Origin: UM-FILTER-37-12 sp964344965
GTDB taxonomy: Bacteria > Patescibacteriota > Patescibacteriia > Magasanikbacterales > UBA922
Assembly: GCA_964344965.1 (NCBI GenBank)
Contig: CAYFPJ010000001.1
Location: forward strand, 1-64,000
DNA length: 64,000 nt
Reading direction: 5' to 3'
The notes under the pieces were generated by a model. The model was not told where the DNA came from and did no database searches. It saw only the letters and a list, made by a program, of their open reading frames with translations. Numbering within the stretch: the first letter of the stretch is position 1; each line of letters starts with the position of its first letter. Positions 15,995-24,546 of the stretch are shown in pieces. A program made the position numbers and the translations under genes.

Positions 15995-16897
15995 ATGCGT
16001 TTTATCGTAGGTACAAAATTGAACATGACCCAAGTCTTCAAAGATGATGGGACAGTAGTCCCAGTCACTAGAGTACAGGCTGGTCCTTGCGTGGTGACTC
16101 AGATCAAGACTTCAGAGAAAGACGGCACCAATGCTGTACAGCTTGGATTTGGCACGCAGAAGAATTTTCGCATCAATAAAGCTCAACAAGGACATCTAAA
16201 AGGTCTTGACTCTGTCAGACATATGCGTGAATTTTCTGTTACCGAAGATCAGGGTTTGAAACGTGGCGATGTTTTTGGGGCATATATTTTTAATACAGGA
16301 GATAAGGTGCAAGTGACAGGTACTTCCAAAGGTAAGGGGTTCCAGGGAGTAGTGAAGCGTCACGGTTTTCATGGATCTCCAGCAAGTCATGGTCACAAGG
16401 ATCAGCTTCGTATGCCTGGATCTATTGGTGCCACAGACGCAGCTCGTGTTTTCAAAGGTACACGCATGGGAGGACACATGGGAGATGACAGAGTCACTGT
16501 AAAAAATTTGGAAGTTGTAGAGGTTGATTTGGAAAAAAACGAGCTACTTATCAAAGGTGCTATTCCTGGTGCTAGAGGCGGACTACTTATGATCTCTACG
16601 AGTGATGGAAATATTGAAATAAAAGCAGAAGAGACAGAAGTAAAAGAAGAGGTAAAAACTGAAGAAACAGTGGTAGATGAAGAAAACAAGCCTGCCACAG
16701 AAGAAAAGACTGAAGGTACTGAAGAAGCAGTCGAAGAAAAAAAGGAAGAAGCCAAAGAGGAGGCTCCTGTTGCTGAAGGACAAAAGGAAGAAGTGGTAGA
16801 AGAGGCAAAAGAAGATAAAAAAGAAGAAGTCAAAGAAGAGGCAAAAGAATCAGAATCTGCTGAAAAAGCAGAGCCAAAAGTAACTGAAGAAAAATAA
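15995..16897 (+). CDS. rplC: Ribosomal protein L3 with acidic tail
   Basis: L3 is a primary assembly protein of the large subunit near the peptidyl transferase centre. The L3 domain covers about residues 1-210, with the conserved loop containing GHKDQLRMPGSIGA and MGGHMG. A ~90-residue Glu/Lys/Val/Ala tail follows, giving 300 residues against about 205-215. It is the first gene of the operon transcribed from the promoter at 15623, and L4 follows after 4 nt. Confidence 0.97.
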   Translation: MRFIVGTKLNMTQVFKDDGTVVPVTRVQAGPCVVTQIKTSEKDGTNAVQLGFGTQKNFRINKAQQGHLKGLDSVRHMREFSVTEDQGLKRGDVFGAYIFNTGDKVQVTGTSKGKGFQGVVKRHGFHGSPASHGHKDQLRMPGSIGATDAARVFKGTRMGGHMGDDRVTVKNLEVVEVDLEKNELLIKGAIPGARGGLLMISTSDGNIEIKAEETEVKEEVKTEETVVDEENKPATEEKTEGTEEAVEEKKEEAKEEAPVAEGQKEEVVEEAKEDKKEEVKEEAKESESAEKAEPKVTEEK

Positions 16898-16901
16898 ATA
16901 T

Positions 16902-17528
16902 ATGTCGACTATTGCAGTCTACAATTCAATGGGAGAGAAGACCGGCAGTGCTGATCTTAATGAAACAGTTTTTGGTGTATCTCCAAAAAAAGAAGTGATA
17001 CATCAAGTCTATGTGGCTCTTGAATCCAATGTTCGTCAGCCATGGGCTCATACCAAAGACAAGAGTGAGATCCGTGGTGGTGGTAAAAAACCATGGAAAC
17101 AAAAAGGTACTGGAAGAGCAAGGCATGGATCAATCAGATCTCCTCTTTGGAAGGGTGGTGGTGTCACATTCGGACCTCTGAAGACTAGAAATTATAAGAA
17201 AAAAATTAATAAAAAAATGAACAAATTGGCCACCAGAATGTGTCTCTCTGCCAAGTTGTCTGAGGAAAAATTGCTACTCCTGGATGAGTATGGTGCAGAA
17301 GGTAAGACCAAACAGCTTTCAGAAATGAGGGCAAAGATGCCTGGAAATGGTAAGACCACTCTTTTGGTGGGCACAAAAAATGATACTATTGGTCTTGAAG
17401 CACGCAACATACCACGTCTTGATGTCCAAAGAGCGGAAGATGTAAATGTGGTAGACTTACTTCATCATCAGTACGTTATTTTGACAAAAAACAGTATAGA
17501 AGTACTTGAAAAACGTCTAAAAGCATAG
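16902..17528 (+). CDS. rplD: Ribosomal protein L4
   Basis: L4 lines the nascent peptide exit tunnel and is the autoregulator of this operon in other bacteria. Its 208 residues match the family. The extended loop is visible as WAHTKDKSEIRGGGKKPWKQ with GRARHGS and WKGGG (about 48-90). The start is 4 nt after the rplC stop, suggesting coupled translation. L4 is the natural candidate to bind the leader at 15658-15994, but this is inference. Confidence 0.97.
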   Translation: MSTIAVYNSMGEKTGSADLNETVFGVSPKKEVIHQVYVALESNVRQPWAHTKDKSEIRGGGKKPWKQKGTGRARHGSIRSPLWKGGGVTFGPLKTRNYKKKINKKMNKLATRMCLSAKLSEEKLLLLDEYGAEGKTKQLSEMRAKMPGNGKTTLLVGTKNDTIGLEARNIPRLDVQRAEDVNVVDLLHHQYVILTKNSIEVLEKRLKA

Positions 17529-17535
17529 AATATTT

Positions 17536-18003
17536 ATGGGAATCTTAAAAAAATTCACAAAGAAAAAGGAAGACAAAACTGCCAAAGAGGAAGATGTTCT
17601 TAGTGCTGAAGAAAAAAAGACTGAAACCAAAAAGAAAAGCTCAGCAAAAAAAACTGCAAAAAAAACAGACAAAACAGAATCAGAAACTCCAGCAAAGAAA
17701 GTAACACTAAGATCTGGCAGTAATGCTCACAAAGTGTTGATCCGACCATATGTAAGTGAAAAAGCAGCTATTGCTGAAACTCATGGTACTTATACTTTTG
17801 AGGTAGCTCCAAATACTAATAAGATTGAGATTAAAAAAGCAATTAAAGATGTGTACGGAGTGATGCCTACAAAAGTAAGAGTGATGAATTTTGAAGGTAA
17901 AAGAGTGAGATTTGGCAGAAAGATGGGAAGAAGAAAAGACTGGAAAAAAGCAGTAGTAATATTACCAAAAGGTAAAAGTATTAATATTCACGAAGGAGTC
18001 TAA
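17536..18003 (+). CDS. rplW: Ribosomal protein L23 with N-terminal extension
   Basis: L23 sits at the exit tunnel and docks trigger factor and SRP. The L23 fold (KVLIRPYVSEKA, then NKIEIKKAIKDVYGV, ending near residue 152) occupies the C-terminal ~95 residues. It is preceded by about 60 residues of Lys/Glu/Thr low complexity. The family usually has 93-100 residues, so the extension is at the N-terminus here rather than at the C-terminus as in S16, L3 and L22. An internal start cannot be excluded. Confidence 0.95.
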   Translation: MGILKKFTKKKEDKTAKEEDVLSAEEKKTETKKKSSAKKTAKKTDKTESETPAKKVTLRSGSNAHKVLIRPYVSEKAAIAETHGTYTFEVAPNTNKIEIKKAIKDVYGVMPTKVRVMNFEGKRVRFGRKMGRRKDWKKAVVILPKGKSINIHEGV

Positions 18004-18090
18004 ATCAACAGTTAACATTTTACAATTGACAATTAACACGATTGAAATTAGTAGTTAATTGTAAATAGTCAATTGTCAAAAGTCGTTTTT
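18004..18090. repeat. Facing AATTGAC/GTCAATT word array
   Basis: Words of the type GTTAACA and CAATTGACAATTAAC after the rplW stop face TTAATTGT and GTCAATTGTCA before the rplB start. The two arms can pair across a short centre. Confidence 0.7.
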
Positions 18091-18933
18091 ATGCCAGTAA
18101 AGAAATACAAGCCAACTACTCCAGGAAGACGCAAATCAAGTGTCCAGGATTTTTCTGATATCACAAAAAAAAGGCCAGAAAAATCTTTGACAAAAAGATT
18201 GAAATCACGTTCTGGTAGAAATAATACTGGTAAGATCACAGTTCGTCATCGTGGAGGTGGTGTGAAGAAATTGTATCGTATTATTGATTTCAAAAGACTT
18301 AGGTTTGATGAGGTGGCTGAAGTGATTGCAATTGAATATGATCCAAACCGTGGTGCTCGTATAGCTCTTGTCAAGTATGAGAATGGTTCAAAAGCTTATT
18401 ACCTAGCTGGCAAAGGCATGAAAGTGGGGGATAAGGTAGTGTCTTCAAAGAATAAGATAGAAGCTGCCCCAGGCAATAGAATGCCTCTCGAGCATATCCC
18501 TGTTGGTCTATTTGTTTATAATGTAGAATTGTCAGTTGGAAATGGTGGCCAAATCATTCGTGGGGCTGGTACTGGAGCACAATACCAAACACTTGAAGGG
18601 AAATATGCACAGTTGAAATTGCCTTCTGGCGAAGTTCGTTTGGTGCCAAAGGGTTGTCTAGCAACTATCGGTACAGTGAGTAACCCAGAATATAATTTGA
18701 TCAGATGGGGTAAGGCTGGTAGAAGACGTTATCTTGGTTGGAGACCGATTGTAAAAGGTAAGAACATGAACCCTGTAGATCACCCGCATGGTGGTGGTGA
18801 AGGGCATTCACCGATAGGTCTCAAGGGTGGTCCAAAAACACCTTGGGGTAAGAAAGCTATGGGTCTCAAGACCAGAAAAAAAGGAAAGCCAAGTGACGCT
18901 TTAATTTTAAGAAGAAGAAAGAAGAAACACTAA
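18091..18933 (+). CDS. rplB: Ribosomal protein L2
   Basis: L2 is a core large-subunit protein needed for subunit association and peptidyl transferase activity. I use the ATG at 18091 (MPVKKYKPTTPGRR); the TTG six codons upstream is within the word repeat. The 280 residues match the usual 273-280. The conserved C-terminal segment with NPVDHPHGGGEG, holding the essential histidine, is present at about 223-234. Confidence 0.98.
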   Translation: MPVKKYKPTTPGRRKSSVQDFSDITKKRPEKSLTKRLKSRSGRNNTGKITVRHRGGGVKKLYRIIDFKRLRFDEVAEVIAIEYDPNRGARIALVKYENGSKAYYLAGKGMKVGDKVVSSKNKIEAAPGNRMPLEHIPVGLFVYNVELSVGNGGQIIRGAGTGAQYQTLEGKYAQLKLPSGEVRLVPKGCLATIGTVSNPEYNLIRWGKAGRRRYLGWRPIVKGKNMNPVDHPHGGGEGHSPIGLKGGPKTPWGKKAMGLKTRKKGKPSDALILRRRKKKH

Positions 18934-19040
18934 TCTTAGCACAAATTATCACGAATATTGTTTGTATGGTAGCCAATAAGTTTAAATAAAATATTTTAGT
19001 GATAATATTAGTGTAGATTAGTGTAATAATTAGTGTTTCT
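18934..19040. repeat. Facing TTAGTGT word array
   Basis: CACTAATCTTAGCAC-type words next to the rplB stop face GTGTAGATTAGTGTAAT-type words next to the rpsS start. Confidence 0.6.
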
Positions 19041-19319
19041 ATGTCTAGAAGTTTAAAAAAAGGACCATTCGTGAATCCAAAGTTGATGAAAAAGGTTGCT
19101 GCGGCTAAAGCCACGGGTGATCGTAAACCTATCAAGACTTGGGCTCGTGCTAGCACTATTACACCAGAGATGGTGGGTATGACTTTTGCTGTCCACAATG
19201 GAAGAAAGTTCATTGATGTGCTTGTAAACGAAAACATGGTTGGGCATAAGCTTGGTGAGTTTTCTCCCACCAAAACATTTCGTGGCCATGGTGGTAAGAT
19301 GGCTAAAGCTCAGAAATAA
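19041..19319 (+). CDS. rpsS: Ribosomal protein S19
   Basis: S19 binds the head of the small subunit with S13. Its 92 residues match the family, with MSRSLKKGPFVNPKL at the N-terminus and the conserved HNGRKFIDV and MVGHKLGEFSPT segments. No Shine-Dalgarno is evident. Confidence 0.98.
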   Translation: MSRSLKKGPFVNPKLMKKVAAAKATGDRKPIKTWARASTITPEMVGMTFAVHNGRKFIDVLVNENMVGHKLGEFSPTKTFRGHGGKMAKAQK

Positions 19320-19344
19320 TTTTACAGAGATTTTTTAATAAATT

Positions 19345-19872
19345 ATGAAAACGCAGACTAAAGCAAAATTGAGATACTTGAGAATGGCACCAAGAAAGGT
19401 ACGTTTGCTTATTGATGTTATTCGTGGTCAGAAGGTGGAGGATGCTCTAATCCAGCTCCAATATTCCAAAAAGAATGCTGCCAAGGTGGTGGAAAAATTA
19501 TTAAAGTCTGCCGTAGCCAATGCAGAGCACAACCACAAGATGAAGTTAGAAACATTGATAGTAAAAGAAGCTTTTGTAGACGGAGGTCCAATACTTTATC
19601 GTTGGATGCCGCGGGCATTCGGACGCGCATCCAAGATCCGCAAACGCACATCACATATCACACTTGTACTGGAAGGTGAGGCATCAGAAGAGAAGATTTC
19701 AGATGAAAAAAAATTACCAAAAGTTTCCAAAGAAGAAGGTAAAAAATCTAAAGAGGATAAAAAGGTAACAAAGGGTACAAAGGTTTCAGAGGAAAAAGAA
19801 GAAAAAGCGGAAAAAGAAGAAAAAGCAAAAAATAAGAAAGAAACAAGAGAAGAAGATAAAAAGGAAAAATAA
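19345..19872 (+). CDS. rplV: Ribosomal protein L22 with charged tail
   Basis: L22 lines the exit tunnel. The domain covers residues 1-112 (LRMAPRKVRLLIDVIRGQ, then the tunnel hairpin near GGPILYRWMPRAFGRA, ending with RTSHITLVLEG). About 60 residues of Lys/Glu-rich low complexity follow, giving 175 residues against about 110. Confidence 0.97.
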   Translation: MKTQTKAKLRYLRMAPRKVRLLIDVIRGQKVEDALIQLQYSKKNAAKVVEKLLKSAVANAEHNHKMKLETLIVKEAFVDGGPILYRWMPRAFGRASKIRKRTSHITLVLEGEASEEKISDEKKLPKVSKEEGKKSKEDKKVTKGTKVSEEKEEKAEKEEKAKNKKETREEDKKEK

Positions 19873-19897
19873 GTTTGAAAATTAAAAATTTCAAGAT

Positions 19898-20674
19898 ATG
19901 GGTCATAAAGTTCATCCAAAAGTTCACAGAATGCAGGTAATCTACTCATGGGATTCCCGCTGGTTTAGCAAACGCAATTATTCTAAATATGCCAAACAAG
20001 ACATTGCTATTCGTGAATATCTTGGAAAAAAATTCAAAGAATCACATATTGACTCTATAAGTGTAGAAAGAGGACCAAAAAATGTTACTGTAACGATTCT
20101 TGCTGCAAAGCCTGGCTATATTATAGGACGTGGTGGAAAGGGTCTTGATGAGGTGAGAAAGTACATAGAGAGAAAGATCATGCAAATGAGTTTCAAAGTA
20201 AAGTTGAACATAAGAGAAGTGAGCTCTCCTGCTCTTTCTCCAGCTGTTGTTGCTCAGTCAATTGCAGAAGATATCGAAAAACGTACTCCTTTTAGAAGAA
20301 CAATGAAGCGTTCAGCAAAAAGAGTAATGGACGCTGGAGCTAAAGGTGTAAAGATCCAACTGGCTGGAAGATTGAATGGAGTAGAAATCGCTCGTACCGA
20401 AAAAATAGCTCTTGGTACTGTGCCTCTAATTACTCTTCGTAGTGATGTTGATTATGCATATGTAAGAGCAAACACAATCTATGGTGTTATTGGTGTAAAA
20501 GTGTGGATTTGTCATGGCGAAGTTTTTGGAAGAAAAGATAAGTTTGCAAATTCTGAAAAAAATGATGGAAAAAACACAAAAAGAACTACAAAAAGATCTG
20601 ACAAGAGAAGAAATTTTTCAAAAAGGGAAAATCCTTCAAATTTGAAAGCTAAGAAAGAAGTAGAAAAAAAATAA
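19898..20674 (+). CDS. rpsC: Ribosomal protein S3
   Basis: S3 lies at the mRNA entry site. The 258 residues include the N-terminal KH domain with the GxxG loop IIGRGGKGLDEVRKYIE (about 71-87) and the C-terminal S3 domain. A Lys/Arg/Asn-rich tail of about 40 residues extends beyond the usual ~215. Confidence 0.97.
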   Translation: MGHKVHPKVHRMQVIYSWDSRWFSKRNYSKYAKQDIAIREYLGKKFKESHIDSISVERGPKNVTVTILAAKPGYIIGRGGKGLDEVRKYIERKIMQMSFKVKLNIREVSSPALSPAVVAQSIAEDIEKRTPFRRTMKRSAKRVMDAGAKGVKIQLAGRLNGVEIARTEKIALGTVPLITLRSDVDYAYVRANTIYGVIGVKVWICHGEVFGRKDKFANSEKNDGKNTKRTTKRSDKRRNFSKRENPSNLKAKKEVEKK

Positions 20675-20689
20675 TCAAAATAGGTTAGT

Positions 20690-21103
20690 ATGTTGTTACC
20701 AAAAAAAGTAAAACACAGAAAATGGCATAAGCCACGTAGACTGAACAAAGGTGTTGCTACTCGTATCAATACTGTTGCTTTTGGTGAATTTGGTTTGGTA
20801 TCTACTACTCACAGCTGGGTGACAAGTCGTCAGATTGAAGCAGCTCGTCGTGTTTTGACCAGATATGTGCGTCGTGGCGGTAGGGTATATATTAGAATTT
20901 TCCCAGATCGACCTGTCACTAAGAAAGGTTCAGAAGTTCCTATGGGTAAGGGTAAGGGTGCACCAGATCACTATGTTTGTACTGTAAAGCCTGGCACTGT
21001 GATGTTTGAGATGGAAGGTATTCCTTTTGAAAAAGCAAAAGAAGCTCTAGATCTGGCAGCATATAAATTGCCAGTGAAAGGTAGAGTGGTAACAAAGAAA
21101 TAA
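20690..21103 (+). CDS. rplP: Ribosomal protein L16
   Basis: L16 contacts the A-site tRNA and organises the 5S region. Its 137 residues match the family, with MLLPKKVKHRKWHK at the start and GGRVYIRIFPDRPVT plus MGKGKGAPD in the middle. It ends 3 nt before rpmC. Confidence 0.98.
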   Translation: MLLPKKVKHRKWHKPRRLNKGVATRINTVAFGEFGLVSTTHSWVTSRQIEAARRVLTRYVRRGGRVYIRIFPDRPVTKKGSEVPMGKGKGAPDHYVCTVKPGTVMFEMEGIPFEKAKEALDLAAYKLPVKGRVVTKK

Positions 21104-21106
21104 TAT

Positions 21107-21334
21107 ATGGATATCAAAGAATTACAACATGCTTCTGAAAAACAATTGCAAGCAATGCTCAATGAAAAAAGAAATGAAATGAGAGAGCTCCGATTCAAAA
21201 GCTATGAAGGTCAATTGAAAAAAGTAAGAACTATTCGTGTTTTGAAAAAAACAATAGCCAGAATAATGACTGCTCTAAATAATAAGAAAAGTGCAACAAA
21301 TGCTGGTCTTGGAAAATCTGAAGAAAGAAAATAA
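21107..21334 (+). CDS. rpmC: Ribosomal protein L29
   Basis: L29 is a two-helix protein at the tunnel exit. The 75 residues include the usual core (ELQHASEKQLQAMLNEKRNE and the IRVLKKTIARIMTALN helix), with a slightly longer C-terminus than the usual 63-68. The start is 3 nt after rplP, implying translational coupling. Confidence 0.94.
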   Translation: MDIKELQHASEKQLQAMLNEKRNEMRELRFKSYEGQLKKVRTIRVLKKTIARIMTALNNKKSATNAGLGKSEERK

Positions 21335-21365
21335 TCTGAAAATAAAAAAGTAAAAATTTGTATTT

Positions 21366-21641
21366 ATGAATACCTCTGAAGAGACAACTAAAAAAGTAAT
21401 ACATCGCCAATTTGAGGGTGAGGTTGTGGCTGTCAGCGGAGAGAAGACAGTAAAGGTTCGTATTGACACCAGAAAGCTGCATTCAAAATATAGAAAATTG
21501 TACACAACCAGTAAGAATTATGCTGTTCATGATGAGAAAGGTATTGCTAAAGTCGGTGATTTGGTGGTGGTACAAGAATGTCGCCCAATTAGCAAAACCA
21601 AAAAATGGTTTGTAAAGCAAGTGGTAAAAAAATCAGAATAA
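21366..21641 (+). CDS. rpsQ: Ribosomal protein S17
   Basis: S17 is an OB-fold protein and primary binder of the 16S rRNA 5' domain. The 91 residues show GEVVAVSGEKTVKVRID, the HSKYRKLYTTSKNYAVHDE strand region and GDLVVVQECRPISKTK, all diagnostic for the family. Confidence 0.97.
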   Translation: MNTSEETTKKVIHRQFEGEVVAVSGEKTVKVRIDTRKLHSKYRKLYTTSKNYAVHDEKGIAKVGDLVVVQECRPISKTKKWFVKQVVKKSE

Positions 21642-21653
21642 ATAATTTATAAT

Positions 21654-22025
21654 ATGATCCAACCACAGTCTATCCTAAAGGTAGCAGACAATTCAGGAGC
21701 AAAGAAGCTGATGTGTATCAGAGTGCTTGGTGGTTATAAAAAACGTTTTGCTACTGCAGGAGATATCATCACTTGTTCTGTAAAAGAAGCTGTCCCTCGT
21801 GGCGGTGTAAAAAAAGGTGAAGTCGTACATGCTGTGATAGTAAGACAAAGAAAAGAAATGCGCAGGAAAGATGGGACTTATGTTAGATTTGACGAAAATG
21901 CAGCTGTAATAGTTGACAAAAAAACAAAGGAGCCAAAAGGTACTCGTATTTTTGGGCCGATTGCTAGAGAACTTAGAACAAAAGGTTTTCAAAAAATAAT
22001 TTCTCTTGCCCCAGAGGTACTATAA
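21654..22025 (+). CDS. rplN: Ribosomal protein L14
   Basis: L14 forms inter-subunit bridges. The 123 residues match the family length, starting MIQPQSILKVADNSGAKKLM and ending with FGPIARELR...FQKIISLAPEVL. No extension is present. Confidence 0.98.
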   Translation: MIQPQSILKVADNSGAKKLMCIRVLGGYKKRFATAGDIITCSVKEAVPRGGVKKGEVVHAVIVRQRKEMRRKDGTYVRFDENAAVIVDKKTKEPKGTRIFGPIARELRTKGFQKIISLAPEVL

Positions 22026-22131
22026 TAGTACTTAGCCAATAGTTCATAGCCAGTAGATTATACAAAATTATGTATTTTCAAATAATGGTTACAAATTATT
22101 GGTTAATGGCTACGAACTAATAACTATAGAT
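22026..22131. repeat. Facing GCCAATAGTTCATAGCC word array
   Basis: The word set AGCCAATAGTTCATAGCC after rplN is mirrored, in diverged inverted form, by GGTTAATGGCTACGAACTA before rplX. Confidence 0.65.
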
Positions 22132-22452
22132 ATGAAAATAAAAACAGGAGACAAAGTAAAGATTTTGAGTGGGAAGGATCGCGGGAAAACCGGTAAGGTT
22201 ATTCAGGTTTTGTTCAACAAGAAAAGAAAATGCTACATGGTCGTGGTCGAGGGGATAAATATTCTGAAGAAGCACATGCGTCCTCAGAGACGAGGTGACA
22301 AAGGACAGGTCATTGAATTGCCAGCACCGATAGATATGAGTAATGTCATGCTCATTGATCCTAAATCAAATAAGCCGACCAGAATAGGGTATACCATAGA
22401 AGGAAAAAGTAAAAAAAGAATTGCCAAAGTAAGTGGTGAATTTCTAGATTAG
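22132..22452 (+). CDS. rplX: Ribosomal protein L24
   Basis: L24 is an assembly initiator with a KOW domain. The ATG at 22132 (MKIKTGDKVKILSGKDRGKTGKV) is chosen because the earlier TTG at 22099 lies inside the word repeat. The length of 106 residues fits the family. Confidence 0.97.
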   Translation: MKIKTGDKVKILSGKDRGKTGKVIQVLFNKKRKCYMVVVEGINILKKHMRPQRRGDKGQVIELPAPIDMSNVMLIDPKSNKPTRIGYTIEGKSKKRIAKVSGEFLD

Positions 22453-22548
22453 AGTTCATGGTTCTGGGTTCATAGTTCATAGGATTTTGTCCATAAAACT
22501 ATTGAAAATAAACCCCGAACCATGAACCTAAAACTAAGAACTATTATT
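22453..22548. repeat. Facing GTTCATGG word array
   Basis: GTTCATGGTTCTGGGTTCATAG-type words after rplX face CCCCGAACCATGAACC-type words before rplE. The array creates a spurious upstream ATG for rplE. Confidence 0.7.
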
Positions 22549-23094
22549 ATGAAGTCACAATTTTACAAAAAATATAAAGATGAAGTGGTTCCGGCCCTCA
22601 AAGAAAAGTTTGGTTACCAGAACATCATGCAAGTACCACGTATTGAAAAGGTAGTTCTTAATGTTGGGTATGGAAGGCACACCAAAGACAATGCTTTTAT
22701 TGAAAATGCTGCCAACACTTTGAAAACAGTTACAGGTCAATCTCCGGTTCACAACAAAGCAAAAAAATCCATTTCTAATTTTAAAGTTAGAGAAGGTACT
22801 GCAGTAGGTGTGTCTGTAACTTTACGTGGAGAAAAGATGTATGATTTTTTGCAAAAATTGGTAAGCATCACATTCCCTCGTGTCCGTGATTTTCGCGGTA
22901 TCAGCCCACACAGTTTTGATAAGCAAGGAAATTATAGTGTTGGTTTCAAAGAAAACATTGCCTTTCCAGAGATAAATTCAGATGCTGTGGAACGTATTCA
23001 CGGATTAGAGGTCGTAATTCAGACTACAGCAACCAAGAAGGAAGAAGGTTTTGAATTGCTGAAAGGACTTGGTTTTCCATTTAAGAAAAAATAA
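22549..23094 (+). CDS. rplE: Ribosomal protein L5
   Basis: L5 binds 5S rRNA and contacts P-site tRNA. I prefer the ATG at 22549 (MKSQFYKKYKDEVVPALKEKF, 181 residues, the family length) over the ATG at 22522, which is part of the repeat. VGYGRHTKDN and the TLRGEKMYDFLQKLV segment are typical. Confidence 0.96.
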   Translation: MKSQFYKKYKDEVVPALKEKFGYQNIMQVPRIEKVVLNVGYGRHTKDNAFIENAANTLKTVTGQSPVHNKAKKSISNFKVREGTAVGVSVTLRGEKMYDFLQKLVSITFPRVRDFRGISPHSFDKQGNYSVGFKENIAFPEINSDAVERIHGLEVVIQTTATKKEEGFELLKGLGFPFKKK

Positions 23095-23102
23095 TATAAT
23101 AA

Positions 23103-23210
23103 AATAATTCCAATCTACAAATAAATCCTAATGCTACTAATATATACTAAGAATGATGTAGCAAGTATTCGCAACATTAGGATTTATTTGTAGATTCGGA
23201 TTATCCCATT
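23103..23210. repeat. Long inverted repeat between rplE and rpsN
   Basis: Arms of 22 bp, AATCTACAAATAAATCC plus TAATG at 23112-23133 and its exact complement at about 23177-23198, are separated by about 43 nt. As RNA this would form a strong stem between two co-transcribed genes. Confidence 0.85.
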
Positions 23211-23215
23211 CGTGT

Positions 23216-23401
23216 ATGGCTACAAAAGCACAAATTGCAAAATCAAATAAAAAAGTCAAATTTAGTACCAGAAAAGTTCAAAGATGTTGGAAATGTGGCA
23301 GAAAGCGTGGATTTATGCGTAAATTTGGTTTGTGCAGAATTTGTTTTCGAGAATTGGCAAATGATGGTAAGCTGCCTGGTGTCCGAAAATCAAGTTGGTA
23401 A
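23216..23401 (+). CDS. rpsN: Ribosomal protein S14, zinc-binding type
   Basis: S14 is a head protein of the small subunit. This is the short zinc form: 61 residues with CWKCGRKRGFMRKFGLCRIC, giving CxxC and CxxC pairs. KFGLCRICFRELA and the C-terminal GVRKSSW are diagnostic. The zinc-independent form is about 100 residues. Confidence 0.98.
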   Translation: MATKAQIAKSNKKVKFSTRKVQRCWKCGRKRGFMRKFGLCRICFRELANDGKLPGVRKSSW

Positions 23402-23460
23402 TTAAATTAGTATCAAGATTATAAATAAGAAATAAAAAATTTTATAAACACGTCAATTTT

Positions 23461-23850
23461 ATGATGACCGATCCAATTGCAGATTTGTTAACACGTATCA
23501 GAAACGCCTACAAAGCAAAAAAGGCTACTCTTGAAGCACCTCTTTCCAAAACAAAGAAGGCTTTGTCTGATATTCTTCTATCTGAAGGTTATCTTGAGGC
23601 GGTCGAAGTTACAGATACTAAGCCAGCAAAACTTATTTTGAAATTAAAATACCATGGCAAACAGCCTGCAATACAGTCAATCAAAAGAAACAGTAAGCCA
23701 GGACACAGAATCTACAAGAAAGCAGACGAATTACCAAAAGTCTTGAATAATTATGGTATCGCAATTATTTCTACCTCCAAAGGATTGATGACTAATAAAC
23801 AGGCCAAGAAAGAGGGGATTGGAGGAGAAGTGCTTTGTAGTGTGTATTAA
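23461..23850 (+). CDS. rpsH: Ribosomal protein S8
   Basis: S8 binds the central 16S domain and represses the spc operon in E. coli. The 129 residues fit, with MTDPIADLLTRIRNAYKAKK at the start and GIAIISTSKGLMTNKQAK in the C-terminal domain. Two adjacent ATG codons (23461, 23464) make the exact start ambiguous by one residue. Confidence 0.97.
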   Translation: MMTDPIADLLTRIRNAYKAKKATLEAPLSKTKKALSDILLSEGYLEAVEVTDTKPAKLILKLKYHGKQPAIQSIKRNSKPGHRIYKKADELPKVLNNYGIAIISTSKGLMTNKQAKKEGIGGEVLCSVY

Positions 23851-23980
23851 AACACAGATGACACAGATTATGAATGGATTACGCGGATAGTTTTATGAAG
23901 ATTGTTGCTATCCAAATTGGCCACATATAATCTGTGAAATCTATATATAATCTATGTAATCTGTGTTAAGATAAAAAAAT
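23851..23980. repeat. Facing ACACAGAT word array
   Basis: AACACAGATGACACAGATTAT after rpsH faces ATAATCTGTGAAATCTATA and AATCTGTGTT before rplF. Related ACAGAT / GGATTA words occur at 8795-8842 and 9864-9893. Confidence 0.75.
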
Positions 23981-24526
23981 ATGTCACGTGTTGGAAAACA
24001 GACAATTGAATTACCAAGTGGAGTAAGTGTGGAATTGAAGGAAGGTAATATAGTGGTGAAAGGGCCAAAAGGTCAACTTGAGCGCACTGCAAATCCTCTG
24101 GTTCAAATTAACATTGCCGATGGTCAGTTGACTGTGAGCGTAAAGAATGAGGGAAACAAAAAAGAAAGATCTCTGTGGGGTACATATGCTGCACACATGA
24201 AGAATATGGTTGTGGGCGTGACAGAAGGTTTCAAAAAACAATTGGAAATCAACGGTGTGGGTTATCGTGTTGGTATGCAAGGTTCAGATCTAAAGATTGA
24301 AGTTGGATTTTCTCATCCTGTAATTTTTAAGATTCCAGAAGGTATAAAGGCTGCCGCAGAAAAAAATATTATCACCATTGAAGGAATTGACAAAGAATTG
24401 GTAGGTCAAGTTGCGTCAGAAATAAGAGCAATCAGAAAACCAGAACCGTATAAGGGTAAGGGTATCAAATATGTAGATGAACAGATTCGCAGAAAAGCTG
24501 GTAAGACAGCCAAGAGTGCTGAATAA
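23981..24526 (+). CDS. rplF: Ribosomal protein L6
   Basis: L6 supports the factor-binding site. The 181 residues contain the two L6 repeats; GFKKQLEINGVGYRV and the C-terminal RAIRKPEPYKGKGIKY signature are clear. Confidence 0.98.
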   Translation: MSRVGKQTIELPSGVSVELKEGNIVVKGPKGQLERTANPLVQINIADGQLTVSVKNEGNKKERSLWGTYAAHMKNMVVGVTEGFKKQLEINGVGYRVGMQGSDLKIEVGFSHPVIFKIPEGIKAAAEKNIITIEGIDKELVGQVASEIRAIRKPEPYKGKGIKYVDEQIRRKAGKTAKSAE

Positions 24527-24546
24527 AAAATTACTTTAGTTATAAT

